Assembly: GCA_017590115.1 (NCBI GenBank)
Contig: JAGGNK010012448.1
Location: 1,200,703 to 1,264,702, forward strand
Source of the DNA: Montifringilla adamsi
Lineage: Eukaryota; Chordata; Aves; Passeriformes; Passeridae
Length of the DNA: 64,000 nt
Reading direction: 5' to 3'
Of this stretch, positions 12,701 through 27,632 are shown piece by piece. The notes beneath the pieces are model-generated. The model was not told where the DNA came from. It ran no database searches and saw only the letters and a list, made by a program, of their open reading frames with translations. How positions within the stretch are numbered: the first letter of the stretch is position 1; every line of letters begins with the position of its first letter. The translations under genes and the position numbers were made by a program.

Positions 12701-15700
12701 TTCTAAGTCTGTCTTGTTAAAATATTTTTAAATTATGCAAATAAGATAGAAATAGATTAAGAGATAGAAAAAAATTAACAATAAATAAATTAACAAGAGT
12801 TGGGCAGTTTTGACTTAGAATGCAGACATTATTTTTACTCACATGTATTGTAGGTTCACATTTTTCACAAATGCATGACGGGACACGAATCTTAGGCCTG
12901 AATCCACCACAGTCCTAGGAAAATAAATAAAACTGTTAAAATGTTTCATTTCAAATATGATGGAAAGTGTAATGAAAATAACTATTAAAATAAGAGTTCG
13001 GATGAAATCTCTACAAGGCTGAGCTGCAAGATTTACAGCTTTCCTCAGTAACACACAAAGTTAGGGATACACCTTGATAAGGTCTCTACATTCTTCTATA
13101 AAAGAAATACAGAAAAAATAGTTGTATAAAATGTATCTCATACTCACAGATTTTTAAGTCCAACATAAAATCCAACCTCATTGTCATTGATACTTTCCAA
13201 ATTTGGCTGGTTTGCAATGTAACTGTTGAAAAAGCAAAACAAAAAGAAGTATGTAAGTGGATCCTTCCTTGACTTTCTGACTGTTCAGAAATCATACACT
13301 GATGTATGGAAGTCTGTCATGATTGCTGACCTACTCTAATTAGTTCTAAGTCCTAATTAGACCGACTACAAAGCAAAAGTGCTCTTTAAAATCTTCCTCA
13401 TCATTTAAATGGTACTTTGTGGGACAAGGGAGCAGCTCATTATTACACAGGAGAAATGAAGAAAGCAAGTCAACCTGAAGGCCAAATAAAGCTGCATTAC
13501 AATGTCACCATTCTCCAACACACATGTCCTTACCCCACGGATTTAACAACAACAAAGGGGGCAAGTTTAAAGGTAGTACTGGAGTTATCCCCACTTATGA
13601 GAGACAATCATACTTCCCTAGTCTTTTCCCTCATGTTGTTAACTTAGCCACTTCTTTACACATATTTTTTCCCTGATACAAAGTAATTTCAGTTATTTTT
13701 ACAAGGTGTGGCAATGGGAAAATTGAGAAAGCAGAGGTTGTACGTCTTGATGTTATACACACAAGCAGAAATTAAGAGACAAGAAACTGCTGTATCAGAC
13801 TAAAGTACTGAGTCCACTGACATATCCTTAATAACTGCCTAAAAGGATGTGGGCATGCAAGCCAGTCCTTTGTATTATGACCATGTGAGATCAATGACTA
13901 CCAAGTGACATCCCACAGACTGGAAATTAAAATGCTCACAGCAAATGTATTATTACTTCTTCTACAGGAAGAAAAAAATTTCACAGTGGAAATCACACAG
14001 TCCAGGAAGAAGAAATCAGTGGAAACTGCAATTTTTCTGACATTATGGGCAGAAAAGTATGCCTGATTTAAGGGATGCCTTGCTAAAGGATCCACATGTT
14101 TCAAAATATTAGCCCAGTCCCAGAAAAACTTAAAGAGAGATTAAAACTTAAAGAGACATATGTTTTCACATGCATCAGAAACTAACCAAACATGCAGGTT
14201 CTCCTGAAATGAATGAGTCTTTCTTTGTTAAAAGAAAACTTTTCTTCATTCAAAGCATTTTTTAGAATTTATTTAAAGGGAATTCCAGTGAATTAGTAAG
14301 AAGGTATACTGCTCTTCCAAAGGTAATCCATGCACCTGAGCTGGTGCATGGATTACATTGTCAAAAGAAATTTATTGTGTTTCTAAATCTCAGCAGAAGC
14401 CTGAGCTGGGTTGGGTTGAGTTGGGTTGGGATCTACTCCGAAGCTGCAGTGCTGACTTGGGCTATGCTCTCACCATGCACCAGGAAAAGTAAAAAGTTTC
14501 CCCTAATGGCATCCATTGTCCCTTGGGAAAAAGAAGGGCAGTAAAAAGAATACATGATGCTAAATGGAACACATTACTACAGCATCATATGACATTGACT
14601 GCTCTGCAAGACTTTTCAGAATAAGCTTAACAAAGTGTATCCATTAGAAGATAGGAGTCCTTTGTTTTTCATACTTCCTTTTCTGAATTTTTAAGACAGA
14701 GTAATTTAATATCTCAATATATATGAATCTATTTTGTTTGGTTGGGGTTTTTCAGTGGGTTGGTAAGTTTACATATTTTGCCAAGTAATAGTGATGAAAT
14801 AGTATACAAATATCTATCAATTCCTTCATCTAAGAGTCCTGCAAATTAATGAACATACTTCCTTTAAACATGCCCTGAAGGACTCATTTTTGAGTTAAAT
14901 ATCATCCACCTTCTCTGACACTTGGATGTCATAATGCTACAAAATAAAGTTATGCACGAGTTTTCAAAGGTACCTTCCTCATCCTGTCCTCAGTTATCAA
15001 ACAACAGTAATCCTGCCAAGGTCAAATAGAGATAGGAAAAGCGCATAAAAGCAGGAATTGAGAAAAAATGGACAGTGAAACACAAAGTGTGAAGAGACTC
15101 AGATTTAAAGAAAAGAAACAAAATAACCAGTTGCACTAGCTAAGAATTAGGCCACTAAAAAAAAAAAAAAACCAAAAAAAAAACCAAACCCAAAAAAAAA
15201 CCCAAAAACCACCAAAACCTCAAACCTGACAAACACTGCCAAAATGCAGATCCATTACTTAAACACACATACCACCAATCCAAATCTGAGATTGCAATTT
15301 TAATCACATAAATATTTAACCGAACCCCTCGCTACAAGAAACTCCAGAACATGACATAAGTTACAGTGTTACACAAAATTTGTTATTGTATTAGATCCTG
15401 TGTTAAGCCTCAGTATAAAATAGTTCAGCTCTGCTGAAGCCAATGAAGCTTCACAATTTACATCAAACACAAATCTTAGTATGAGCACACAATCTGTATG
15501 AAAAGATTGGTATCAATCCATCAGGAAAGAGACAAAACAAAGTATATTTGGGAAGTAGTAGTATGAGTTTGTGGTAGCTTCCTTCCTTCTCTTATTGCAT
15601 CCCTTAGAAGAAACCCTAGGTGGGGGAGAGCAGGGCATTCTTTACTTTGAGCTGGTACTGGTTTCTCTAAGATGAGTGATTCATAATTCCAGATTCTAGC

Positions 15701-18700
15701 AGAAAGAACCAAAAGAACCCATTGCTTTTCCACAACCATACTGGCTGGGACCCAGAAGAATTTTTGCCTAAGTGCAATTAATTCAATAACTGCTCTGCAA
15801 TAGACTTGTAAAAGCAGTACAAAACACAACAGTAAAGCAAAGTTTATGCACTTGGGAATCCTTGAAGAAAGAGTGGACAGACATAATCTACCATAAGCAG
15901 GTCACATCCTCTTACCCTTATTCATTTAACAAGTCTGTTTCAAGTTAAGCCTTTGCAGCTATGTCATAGCAGTGAGAAAGGAAGGAGTAGAATGATGTAG
16001 TTGTACCCTGTAAGGGGAAGTTGCTCTTCTGTTTAATTCAGAGGGAGATCTGAAATAAAACCTCTCCCTAACTGAAGTCTATTTTTACCTTCTTCACAAC
16101 TACTTTACCTTCATGTTACTTATCATCAAACATTAATACTCTAAAAGCTTTGACTTGCAGTGGGCAACACTGAGAAATGCAATTTTCCTGCTTGCCCTTA
16201 AGAATATCAACCCTATTCTTCAACGGAACATTTTTACTGTAGCACGAAAGAAAAACATACTGACTCACAGCTGCCTGAAGTCACGTGAAGAGCTTGGAAG
16301 CTCCCACTGCACAACACAGCACTGTTGCTCTGCCAGAACCTGGCTGGATAGCACCAGACAGACCACATATATCAGTTCACAAATACTGGCTGCTGCCTCT
16401 AAATCAAGCCCTTAGCTGCCTGCAAAGCTATTTGCTTGATTATACTACAGCATTCTGCATCTCTTTCAATGAGTAGAGAGTAAACAACAGTTGTCTTCAG
16501 ACCTTTGTCTTAATCTCTCCATTGTAAACTACTGAACAATTCTAATAAAGGGATCCAGAATCACACACCTAGGTTGCACTTTGCAACCTACAATAGCATG
16601 CTCACCTCACCACACTTCAGCAGCTGCTGAATAATGTCACACACTCACACTTCACCACTGTCACAACATTTTGGAAACAACAGTTTGAAATCCTAACCTA
16701 TAAGAGTCAACTCCTCCAAGTAAGATCTCCTTTGAGAGGATGGTCTTCACTTTTGCTCATTATCAAAGTGAAAGGATACAGATTATGTTTAACATCAGTG
16801 AAGCAACTTCTGAACTGCAAAAGCATGAAGAGAAAGTGGGTTCTGATCTTTAAAGCCATCTAGATTATTTAATGTTCCTTAGCAATTTAAAAAATGGATT
16901 CCATGCCAATTTTCAAATATTTTCCTTAACCTGAATATAAAAGACCAGCAGAAATATGCTTTCCTAACTTACTTACTCTATTTCCTCCTGCTTAATGTAT
17001 GTTAAGGTGTACTACTCCATCTGGAGCTATAAGGACATAGTGGAAAAAAACTAGCAAGTGCTAGGTGCAAGCAAATAACACTGTAATGCAGCTCCAGAAG
17101 TATTTCTGTTGCCAAAAAATGCCTTTATGGGAAACATATTTTCTTAACACTCAGAAAAATAAATAAATTATATGTCTAGCTCTAGTTCATAGAAAAAAGG
17201 ATTTTAAAATTAATAAACACTCACTGGTGAAATGTTTCTGAACTCTGGAAAAGCTTTATATTCCAAGGTGTTTTTTCACTAAATCTTTAGAGGACAAAGG
17301 AAGCACACTTCAGACACTGAACTGTCAGTAGATTAATTACCATTTAATGACAGGTCACTATGTCCCTAGTCTAGACTACTGTGAGAGCTGTACGTTAATA
17401 TTGAGAATTAAACATTGCAATCTTCCCTGGTGCCATATCTTCTTACAAACTCAAATGCAATACCAAGTTCTTTAAAAAGTAGGCTAAAACTTAGAGGCAT
17501 TTTCAACAAATGCAGACTGATTCATTGTTATGCATTACGATCACGTAAAATTTGTAAACTATACAGTACTTAATGAAACCTGGCATATTGTACTGGGTTA
17601 CATTTGTATCCCCTCTGAAACCAAGTTTAAAATAATGCCGAAGTGGTACAAACTCACAGTTGGAAAATGAAGCACAGAGCCACACAAGCTGCATATCAGA
17701 AATGTAAAGTTTCTGACAAATGTAGTCATCAATGCTATAATCTCTGTTCAGTCAAGAAAATCTTCCTGCATAGGACCAACCTTCCTCAAGGAAGGAATTT
17801 CCTAACAAGCAATGAGTGTGATACAGACACCTAAACCCAGCAAATATTCTGCAAATACACAAGCTTATTCCAATTATTTTATTCTATTTTGCTTCCTCCA
17901 TCTGGTACCAAAAGTATGAGATTTAATGAGAATAACTTCAGGAAACAGAAACTCTACTGCTAGAGGAGTGTGCCATAACTCAGGAAAGATGCAGTGTGTC
18001 AAGACCATCCATGGTGGACCTACCTAGTATTCAGAAATTCTACCAGTGCTTGATTTCTCCTTTGGCTGCCCAGTGTCTCCTGACAAATTCTGAGCAAGTG
18101 CTGCAGTGGCTTTTTGGAGTTTTTTGTTTTGTTTTGTATTTTTTTAAACCGTGAATCACCCTGTGTTTCACAACGAGTGAAAAACTGGTTGCCACTATCA
18201 CAGGTTCCCTAAGGGCTTTTTCCTCACATTTAGAGTATTTAACCACAAGTCACAGAAGAGTTCAGGAAATAGCTCTCCACGTGCCAGTACAGCAGCTCTG
18301 GAGACAACATAATTAGCTCTGGGATCTTTTTTCACAGACACAGACATGCCCATTTTTTCAGCAAACCCTGCAGTACAGACATCCCATACTCAGGTAATGC
18401 ATTGTTCAGGACAATCTGGAACTCAACATCTCACAGGCAATGTCAGAGATCGGTTAATTTCAACAATTCCCTGTTCTTGATGTGTGGCTGTGTCAACTGC
18501 CAGGAGGCAGCAGGGCCCAGACATTCTGTGCCACAACAGTATACTATTATTCAGTTAGTAGCACATAGCTGCCACTGCAAATTGATTCTCCAAAGCCATC
18601 CTCTTGAACAATCGGTGCCAACCCACCAGTTTAAAGCAGAAGAAAATGGGAATTCAGTGGAGATACCAAACTTGTTTTGGTACTGCAGGAACAGATCTGC

Positions 18701-21700
18701 GCTCTTGCTTTTGACTACAACTGCCTGGAAAATGGGAAGTGTCAAGCCAACATTAGTTCCCACTTTACGGCATGAAAGGCAAAAGTAAAAATAAATGAAC
18801 ATGCCTGGAATGCAAAATTTAAAGAAAGTTACTGTAAGGCAAGGAAAATGAAACGCAATTCATCCTTGGTCTTATGTTTCTGGTTTAGCTTCAAGGTGTT
18901 TGTTTTATTCTGTTCAGAGAGCAGACTACCAAATCAAGCAAACTCTCTGGACATTTCATGCAGCTTTCCAGATTTATGCTCTTGATGAGCCCCATCTTCA
19001 GAATTACTTTCCCCCAAATGCATGCTTATTTAAGTATTTTCTCCATTTAGAGACCTGTCCTCCCCTTTGAGATCCCTAAGTTTGTACATTTGATATTGCA
19101 TCAAGACATGAATTTTTGATGTTTTTCCAGGAATACATGACAGCTACAGACTTGTTTTTCTTTAGCAAAGATATTTTGGAAATGTTGATATTCCATTTTA
19201 TTGTCAGAAGGCCAAACAATGACCTATTATTCTAAAAGATATTTTTTAATCTCTGACCTTATACTTATCTTCAAAACATGTTTTCATCCCCTGTGTATGA
19301 AATAATCCATGCAGATTGCTAGCATGAGGCTTAAACTCCCATACAGACCCTTTATAATATATATGCTAAAAATCACACAGTAAATTAACACACAAAAGGA
19401 GAGTAGCAAAGGTGGCTTTCCATTATTTCTCAACAGAAAGCAGTCATAAGACTAATCTTTATTATTGTTGTTGTTGATGATATTATTTCTTTGCAAGGAT
19501 GAAAGAACATCTCAAAGGAATGAATAAATACAAATATAAGTGACAGATTTTTCTCCTGCAGAACCACCTAGTCTTCAAAAAGTAGTAATGCAAATACTCT
19601 CTTTTCAGCACTTGCATACACCATCTCTATAGTTGTCACTGGCCTTGATGCAAATGAGAATGGAAAAACATCCATTCCACAAGAGCACAGTAAGATTTCA
19701 CACAGCCATCCCTTATATGCATCTTTTTAAGTCCCTCAGTGAATCAAAACATTAAAGCTTCTTGGTTGCTGTCAAAACCTTGGAATTTTCTTCCTTTCAT
19801 GCCCATACTCAGACAGAGACTTTCTGGAAGAGATGTCTTAGGTAGCCACACATCCTTTGTAATTAGATAGCTTCTGACATATATCAATGTCCCCTACAAC
19901 AGTTTTTTCCTCCTCTGGGTTCTGACATGTTCAGTATTCCTTGACTTTTTCAGTCAACATAAGACATTCCTTCTGAAATCTCCTTTGAAGTCAGTCTTCT
20001 CCCACACATACAATTCCCACTGTTTGACATTAATATTTGGTTTTATTCAGTTTAAAATTACTGGCTATTAGAATATCAAATACTCCAATCAATCTGCTCT
20101 GGATCATTGGATCATCAAGACATATACCTGCACCTGCTACCCTGTTTAATGTCTCATTCCCTGCATGCAGTGCACTTCACGCCAGGTACAGATCAAAAGG
20201 CAGTACTTCAAAGGGTGGAGCAAAGATGCAAAATTTAAAGGCCTCTATCCAGGAAAATCCATCTACATCCTGTCAATACATTACATTTGCTGAACAATTT
20301 GACTCCTGACATCTCAAAAAATAGTCCCCTTTCCATTAGCCAGCAAAAAAGTTTCTTTCTTCTGTTTTTACTTAAGTCCTGAGAGCCTATATATGGTGAC
20401 AACCTCTACCCCTTTTCTGTGCAATTATTACACTGAGAACCCAACAAGTAGATGTTTTTCCATTCTGCAAATGATACCATCTGCTGCCAAAGTTCACAAT
20501 TGGTTTCCTAGACTCCCTTCCAAAACCTGTGAAATATCTTCTGCAGCCCTAATCATAGATCTGTGTCTTCTCCAAGACACTCTTGTCTTTTAATGAAAAA
20601 CATACGTGAGTAAAACTTCACATTATGTTACTGAAACATTCCAAAAGGGTTATGGGTTGTCTTTTTCATGTTTACCTCACCCTGTCTTGCACCAGAAGAG
20701 GTTGCCACTTTCTGTATGACGACACCAATCTTACCACTTAAAATTAGCCTATGTGTTTTTCAGAGAACATTTCAACATCATTTGTATTACCTTTCAGATG
20801 CATTATTCACTGTTTCACATTTATTTGCTCTTCACAGTTTCCTACTTCACTTTATCACATTTATTTACATTATAGTATAGTCCACTTTTCATTGTAGCTG
20901 GCCAAGCTTTTGAATTCACAGCTTCTTCTATTAGCACTATTCCACTTGAGGAATCCTGCTCTTCATTTAATATAAGTAGTTTTTTACTGGCACTGCATAT
21001 ATTATCATAATGATGTGTTTATTACACTTGCTGCACAATTGTCAGAATCCAGAATATTTCTAATACTTGTGCTGACTGCCACATTGCTGCTACTGTTTCC
21101 TTTCCACATTTCTGTACTAGGCCAGTTTAATTTTGAACAAATTCTCTGTCACAATGGCACACCCAGACAACTACCCTGTGTTTTTGAGTTTTGTCTTTGT
21201 ATTTCTGTTTGTTCTGCTACGTGACACATGCAATGCTCCTTCTAGACTCTGATCAGCTTGTACTCATAAAGCCTGCTCGTGGCTGTATTTGTTGTTATAC
21301 TTTTGAAGTATAAGGAAAATACACTCTTTTGTAAGCATTTATTTTAGTTATATATTACATATTACATATTACATAGTATATATTATACATTATAGTTTCA
21401 AACCTTAGATCACCTTCTTTACCATTTTGCCTTCAAATGAAACTCTTACCCTGCATGTACGTCCTTCACAAGGTGACATCTTTAGTTAGTATTCAGCCTT
21501 CTTTTTCAGCTCTGAAAAGCTGCCTTCTCCTCATCACCACTACTTTCACATCATTCTTCATTTACTTTTACAGCTTTTGTCCCTGCCACTGCTTATGAGT
21601 GGAGCAGTACTTCTCTCATCCTCCAGCCTGCTTCTGCTTATGGTTCTCATGACTGCACCCCAGTACCAGACACACTTTTCAGCATTCCTCCATCCTACAC

Positions 21701-24700
21701 ATCCTCTGCAGCAGTGCCCCTGGCCCAAGACATAGGCGGTGATGGTGAAGTGCTCACCCGCAAATGTAAGATAGATGGGTATTTTGATGATACCTCCAAC
21801 TGTTGGGATTCTCACCTCCTAAAACTTTCATTTCAGACAATCAGTATGAAGAGCAACACTGCTACAAGTTAAACTGTCATTAGAACTCATGAGAATGTGC
21901 AGAAGTGCTCTAAAGCAGGCAAAACCCCTGCACATAACCAAACCATGTAACAGAAGGAACAACTGCCCTGTGTCAATGCAGACAGGAATGCCACAAAGAG
22001 TTGGGAGAAATGCTGGGAGTCTTTCTTCCACCCACTTCTAAGGCAAGTGGTATCTATTTCTGCACCTGTGCTACCTTCATATTCCCTAAATGACATAAGT
22101 TTCAGGCAACAAGACAGTCATAGCACACAAACACGATCTCAGATTTGCAGTGATATCTATAGCAGAGTAGTATCCAGCATTAGTATTTTCTACTTAGGTG
22201 ATCCTTGTGGCTTAATGCCACATGGATTTGCCTCAATTCAAAATGTTTGTAATTTTGTAATTTTGTTCTATTTATAAATAATGGCAAAACCATAACCAGC
22301 CAGTCAAGGGAAGGGATTGTTCTGCTTTGTTCTGCACTGGCCGCACCTTGAATATTGTGTGCAGTTTTGGGCACCACAGTATAAGAACAATATTAAACTA
22401 TTAGAGACCATCCAGAGGGCAGCAAAAAAGATGGTGAAGGGTCTTGAGGGGAAGGCCTATGAGTAGCAGCTAAGGCCACTTGGTGTGTTCAATCTGGAAA
22501 CTGAGGACAGACCTCACTGCAGTTACAACTTCCTCATGAGGGGAAGAGGAGGGGTAGGCACTGATCTCTTCTCTGTGGTGACCAGTGACAGGACTTGAGG
22601 GAATGGCAAGAAGTGTCAGTGGAGGTTTAGGTTGGGTGTTAGAAAAAAGGTTTTTCATGCAGAGGGTGGTTGTGCACTGGAACAGGCTTCCCAGTGAAAT
22701 GGTCATAGCACCAGCCCGACAGAGTTCAAGAAGCATTTGGACAATGCTCTCAGGAACATAGTGTGACTTTTGGAGATGGTGCTCTGTGCAGGGCCAGGAG
22801 CTGGACTCAGCGATCCTTGAGGGTCCCTTCCAACTCAGCATATGATGTGACTCTGTGATTTGTGCACAATAGAGTCTTAGGAAGATGCTTACTTGCTACC
22901 ATTCTAAATTTAAAACTCTTAAAACAGTATGTGTGTTTACCAGGTGACAATCACTGTATGCATAATGTGTTCCAAAACCTGTTTCTAAAAATTAGAAGAC
23001 GCAAGATTGGAGAGGAGAATAGGAGATGAATAGGCAGTAGACTATTCACCCACCTAGTGAGTGAGGGGGGAGAAAAAAAAAAAAAAAAAAAAAAAAAAAG
23101 ACATCTTTTTATGAGGTTGAAGATCATACATTTGGAGGAAATGCTGTAAATAATGCTCCAGTGGCATCTGGGGCACCAGATTCAATTTCTTCATCTCCCT
23201 AAGGAAACATGATTCCAGTCTCTCAGAAGATACCATATTTACAAAGCCATCTGAAAGAGGGCAATCTCCACCTTACCTGTTTGTGCTGTTCTCATTTTGG
23301 CTGTAATTTGACACTCAGTGAAGAGAAGCAGGACTCAGCCGTCTCACTACACAAATAACCATCACAGCTTCTTAGCTAAACAGACTGTCCTGCTCTCTGA
23401 CCCAAAAGCACATTTGAATGTTCCATGCCAAAGAAGGCAACTCAGACAGGAAGAACCAAGGCAAGCCCACATCTGTACACCATACAGGACCAGCAGTTAA
23501 GATGCTGACATGCAAGACCTTGGTTCAGACCTATGCTCTGCTTCTAGCAGAGCAGCTCTTCACATGCATGCTGAAATGGTTCACCTAGGACCACAAAATC
23601 AGTTTACCCCACACTGTAACCCCGCTTGCTAAAAGGAAGGTCTTGTTTTTGTCCCCCACCCCAGTGAACTAAGTCCCCAGTGTTTTCTTAATGGTCAGTG
23701 GGCATGCAAGGGGATAACTGCATGGGGTAATTTGCAGTGGGAACCTAATTTAGCCTCCTGAATCACTTCCTGGAAGAAGCACATTCTCCACTGTGGAGAG
23801 TAGCCAGTTGAGTTAAGTGCCTTAGCTACACAGTTAGTAGGGAGTTGCCAGGTTTTAAATGCTGAGGTCTGAGACAGTCCCAGACACGATTAGTAGGTCC
23901 AGCGCATGATGCCCAGAGCACATGCTGTGGGAAGGTCTTCCAATCCATGCCCAGAAAGTCTGACATGCCCAGGATGTGCGCATGATTTATCTGCATATGC
24001 TTGTTGTGCCGTCTGGCATTCAGAAAACCAGACGGTTGTTGCAAAAGAATGGGAAGTCACACCCAGTGCACTCTTCACATGAATTTTACTGCGCAGTGTG
24101 GGGCAGCCACGGTCCACAAGATACCTGCTGAACACAGCCTTACTTAGTCTTACAGGCATGGTTAGGAAATTTAAAAGGTAAAACTAATTTCATTTATATC
24201 TAAAACTGGAAGATTTCTTTTGGCTCACCTGTCAAACCAAGAGGAAAAATAGGTAACTTTCCCAGCCTCAACTATAGCTCTGTGGACAGATCCTTTCATA
24301 AGAAGCTCAGAAGTGTTACCATTTCACTGTTGTCTGTTTCAGCAATAGATTGATTAATTCACTGCCTTCTTTTTATTTATACATCAGACAACTGTATACA
24401 CTATATATCCTCTACCAATACATAGCTGGAGCTGCAACTTTTTTTTGCACAAGGAGGTTCATTCCAAAGCAAAATTATCTAAAATGTTGTAAAAGGCTCC
24501 TGCCTGAAATACTCGTTCTTAGCTTCCTCTTACCTCAAAGTATTTAATATTCATACAGAACGAAAACACATGAAAGGCAAGAAAAACTGCAAGTCAAAAA
24601 CACATCAAGTAATCGAGCAACAAGCCCCATCTCTTCCAAACTTTAAAAAGGCAGAAAAATGCCTGAATCCTTTCATCCTTCACATACATACTCCAAACTA

Positions 24701-27601
24701 TGCTGGCGAAACACTAACTCCATTCATTTTTGCCACTGACTTTACATAGGCCAGAATCCCAGCCTCAGCTTCCCCCTGAAATAAAAAGCACGTAACTACC
24801 TTGCAAGATCAGGACTAGTTTGCTTTAGCAAAGTAAGGTTCAAGTTACACCACTCAAAGATTACAATCTCTCAAAGTGCCTCTGAAAATACCTTGGACAC
24901 CTTTGGCCTGCTTCCTTCCATTTTATCTTACTTCTGAAGAAAAAAAAATCTCATTACTTTAGGTCTTGTCTGGGAAAAAAAGAATATTGACCTGAAACCT
25001 GATCTCCAATAATTTATCCTAACAATGAAAACACTACACAGAAACACATATAGCTGAATTGGTATTAAAAATATTTAAGTTTCAGCTATAGCCTCTGTCT
25101 ACGATCAACACTCAATGCAGGTAATTTTCTTACAAGAATATAATAAAAACATAAATACTGAATTTCCATGGTGTGGCTCCTTTCCAGTAAGTCCACTACA
25201 ATTCTGCAATGTGATCATGAGATGATTGTGGAGTTCAGCACCTTGCATGGAGGAAGCAGAGCAGCAAGTGAGATTGAAATCTTGGATTTTGGGAGACACA
25301 ACTTTAGCTTCTTCAAGGATCTTCTTGGAAGAATCCCATGGGAATAGGCCCTGCAGAGAACAGGGGTCCAAGAGAGGCGATCACTAAATATTCATGCATC
25401 ACTTCCTCCAGGCTCAAGACCAGTACACCCTGAGGATTAAAAAATGAAGCAAAGAGGGCAAGACAGCTGCATGGATGAGCAAAAAACTCCTGTCAGAAGT
25501 GAAGAACAAGCAGGAGATACACAGGAAGTGAAAGCAGCAACAGGATACTTGGAACAAATAAAAAGATGCTGTCCTGATGGGATGCATTCACAAGGAGCTG
25601 AGGAGGAGCTGGCACACACCGCAGCTGGGCTGCTTGCAGTTGTCCTGGAACAGTCATGGCAATCAGGAGAGGTGTCTGAGGACTGGAAGAAAGTAAACAT
25701 CACCCCAGTCTTCAAAATGGGCAAGAAGGAGGACCCAGAGGACTACTGGCCAGCCAGCTCCACCTTGATCCTTGGAAAGTGCCCCATTCTGGAGGCCACC
25801 TTTATCCACATGGATGCCAAGAAGGTGACCAGAATTAGTTATCATGGATTCAGCGAAGTTATCATAATTCAGCATGAATTATGCTTGACCAACCTGATTG
25901 CCTTCCATGATGGGACAATTACCTGGATGGATGAAGGCTACCTCAACTCCAGCAGGGTTTTAGATCCTGTCTTTCATGAGATCATCATAGGCAAGTTCAG
26001 GAAGCACAAATTAAATGAGTGGACAGTGAGCTGGATTGAGACCTGGCTGAATGGCAGATCCCAAAGTTCTGCAATCAGTGGCACAAAGTCTAATTGGAGG
26101 CCCATCACAAGTGGTGTCTCCCAGTGTCGTTTAACTTGTTCAGCAGTGATTTGGACAAAGACACAGATGCCTCCTCAGCAGGTCACTGACAGAACAAAGC
26201 TGGGAGCAGTGGCCAGTACCCCAGAGTGCAGCCTTGACAGGATGGAGAGATGGGCAGAGAAGAACTTTCTGAAATTCAGCAAAGGCAAAAGCAGGGTCCT
26301 GCACTGGGGAGGAAGAACCCCAGGGACCAGAACAGGCTGAAGCTGATCTGCTGGAAAGCAGCTCTGAGGAGAAGGACCTGGGGGTCCTGTTGTGGACAAC
26401 AAGCTGTCCATGAGCCAGCAGTGTGTCCTGGTGGCCAAGAAGGCCAATGGTGTCCTGGGTTGCATTGGGAGCAGCATTGTCAGCAGGGTAAATGGGGTGA
26501 TCCTGTCCTTCTACTCAGCCCTGGCGAGGCACATCTGGAGTGCTGTGTCCAGTTCTGGGCTCCTCAGGACAAGAGGGACAGGGAGCTCCTGGAGAAAGAC
26601 CAGCAGAGGCCTGTGAATATGATTAAGGGACTGGAGCATCTCGTTTACATGGAAAGGTGGAAGAATCTGGGCCTGTTCAGCCTTGACAAGAGATCGCTCA
26701 GAGGTGATCTTGTCAATGTATCTGAAAGAACAATGTCAACAGCCCAAAACCAGGCTCTCTTTGGTGGTGCTGAGCAATAGGACAAAGGTAGTGGGCAGAA
26801 ACTGATGCACAGCAAGTTCCACCTGAACATGAGGAAGAACTTCTTTACTGTGCAGGTGACCAGGCACTGGAACAGATTGCCTGGAGAGGTTGTGGAGCCT
26901 CCCTCACTGGAGATATTCAAGAACCATCTGGATACAATGCTGTGCCACATGCTCCAGTAGACCCTTCTTGAGCAGGAAGGTTGGACCAGATGATCCCACC
27001 AGCAGTCCCTTTCAACCTGACCCATTCTGTGATCCTGTGATACTGTAACATTATGATTATTAGTAGTTATGTAAAAACACAGAAACTCCGTATGTGCATT
27101 TCAGGACAGGCAGTAGTTCAGTTTGCCTTTTGCAGTTTCTGAAAATATAGGTTCACAATCAGGAATTAAGATGCATCCCAATTATATATGATCATATATA
27201 ATTTGACAGCAATGATGTACTACATACATCTAGATTAAGAGATCTTCACAAACATAACAGCATCCTGTAAAAAACATATTCACAACCTGAGCAATAGGTT
27301 GCAAACCTCTATGGATTTATCTCTCCATTTGAAATGCATGTAAATTAATGATTTTATACAATCTGCTTTGCTTTTTAAAGGGCAGTTTTAAAGAGCAGTT
27401 TTTCAGAGGTTACAAGCTAAATATACATCTGACATCAACAACACACTGAAGCAGTTTTAGAATTCTTTGCTCCATTACCTGCTACATTTCTCCTGCTCTG
27501 GCAAGGGTATCTGAAGACAACCTTAAGGGCCAAACCCATTAGATATTTGTGTAGAGACATATGACAAACATGGGTGAATGAATTGCAATCCAAAAAAAAA
27601 G

Positions 27602-27632
<31 letters not shown>

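Noticed and set aside
18402..18802. Overlapping 128- and 83-codon frames on opposite strands
   Set aside because: No recognisable domain or homologue. Overlap on both strands suggests chance open frames in intron 1.
23073..23099. Poly-A run as the tail of a processed pseudogene
   Set aside because: No coding-like or gene-like body was seen upstream and no target-site duplication was apparent. Simple homopolymer expansion explains it.
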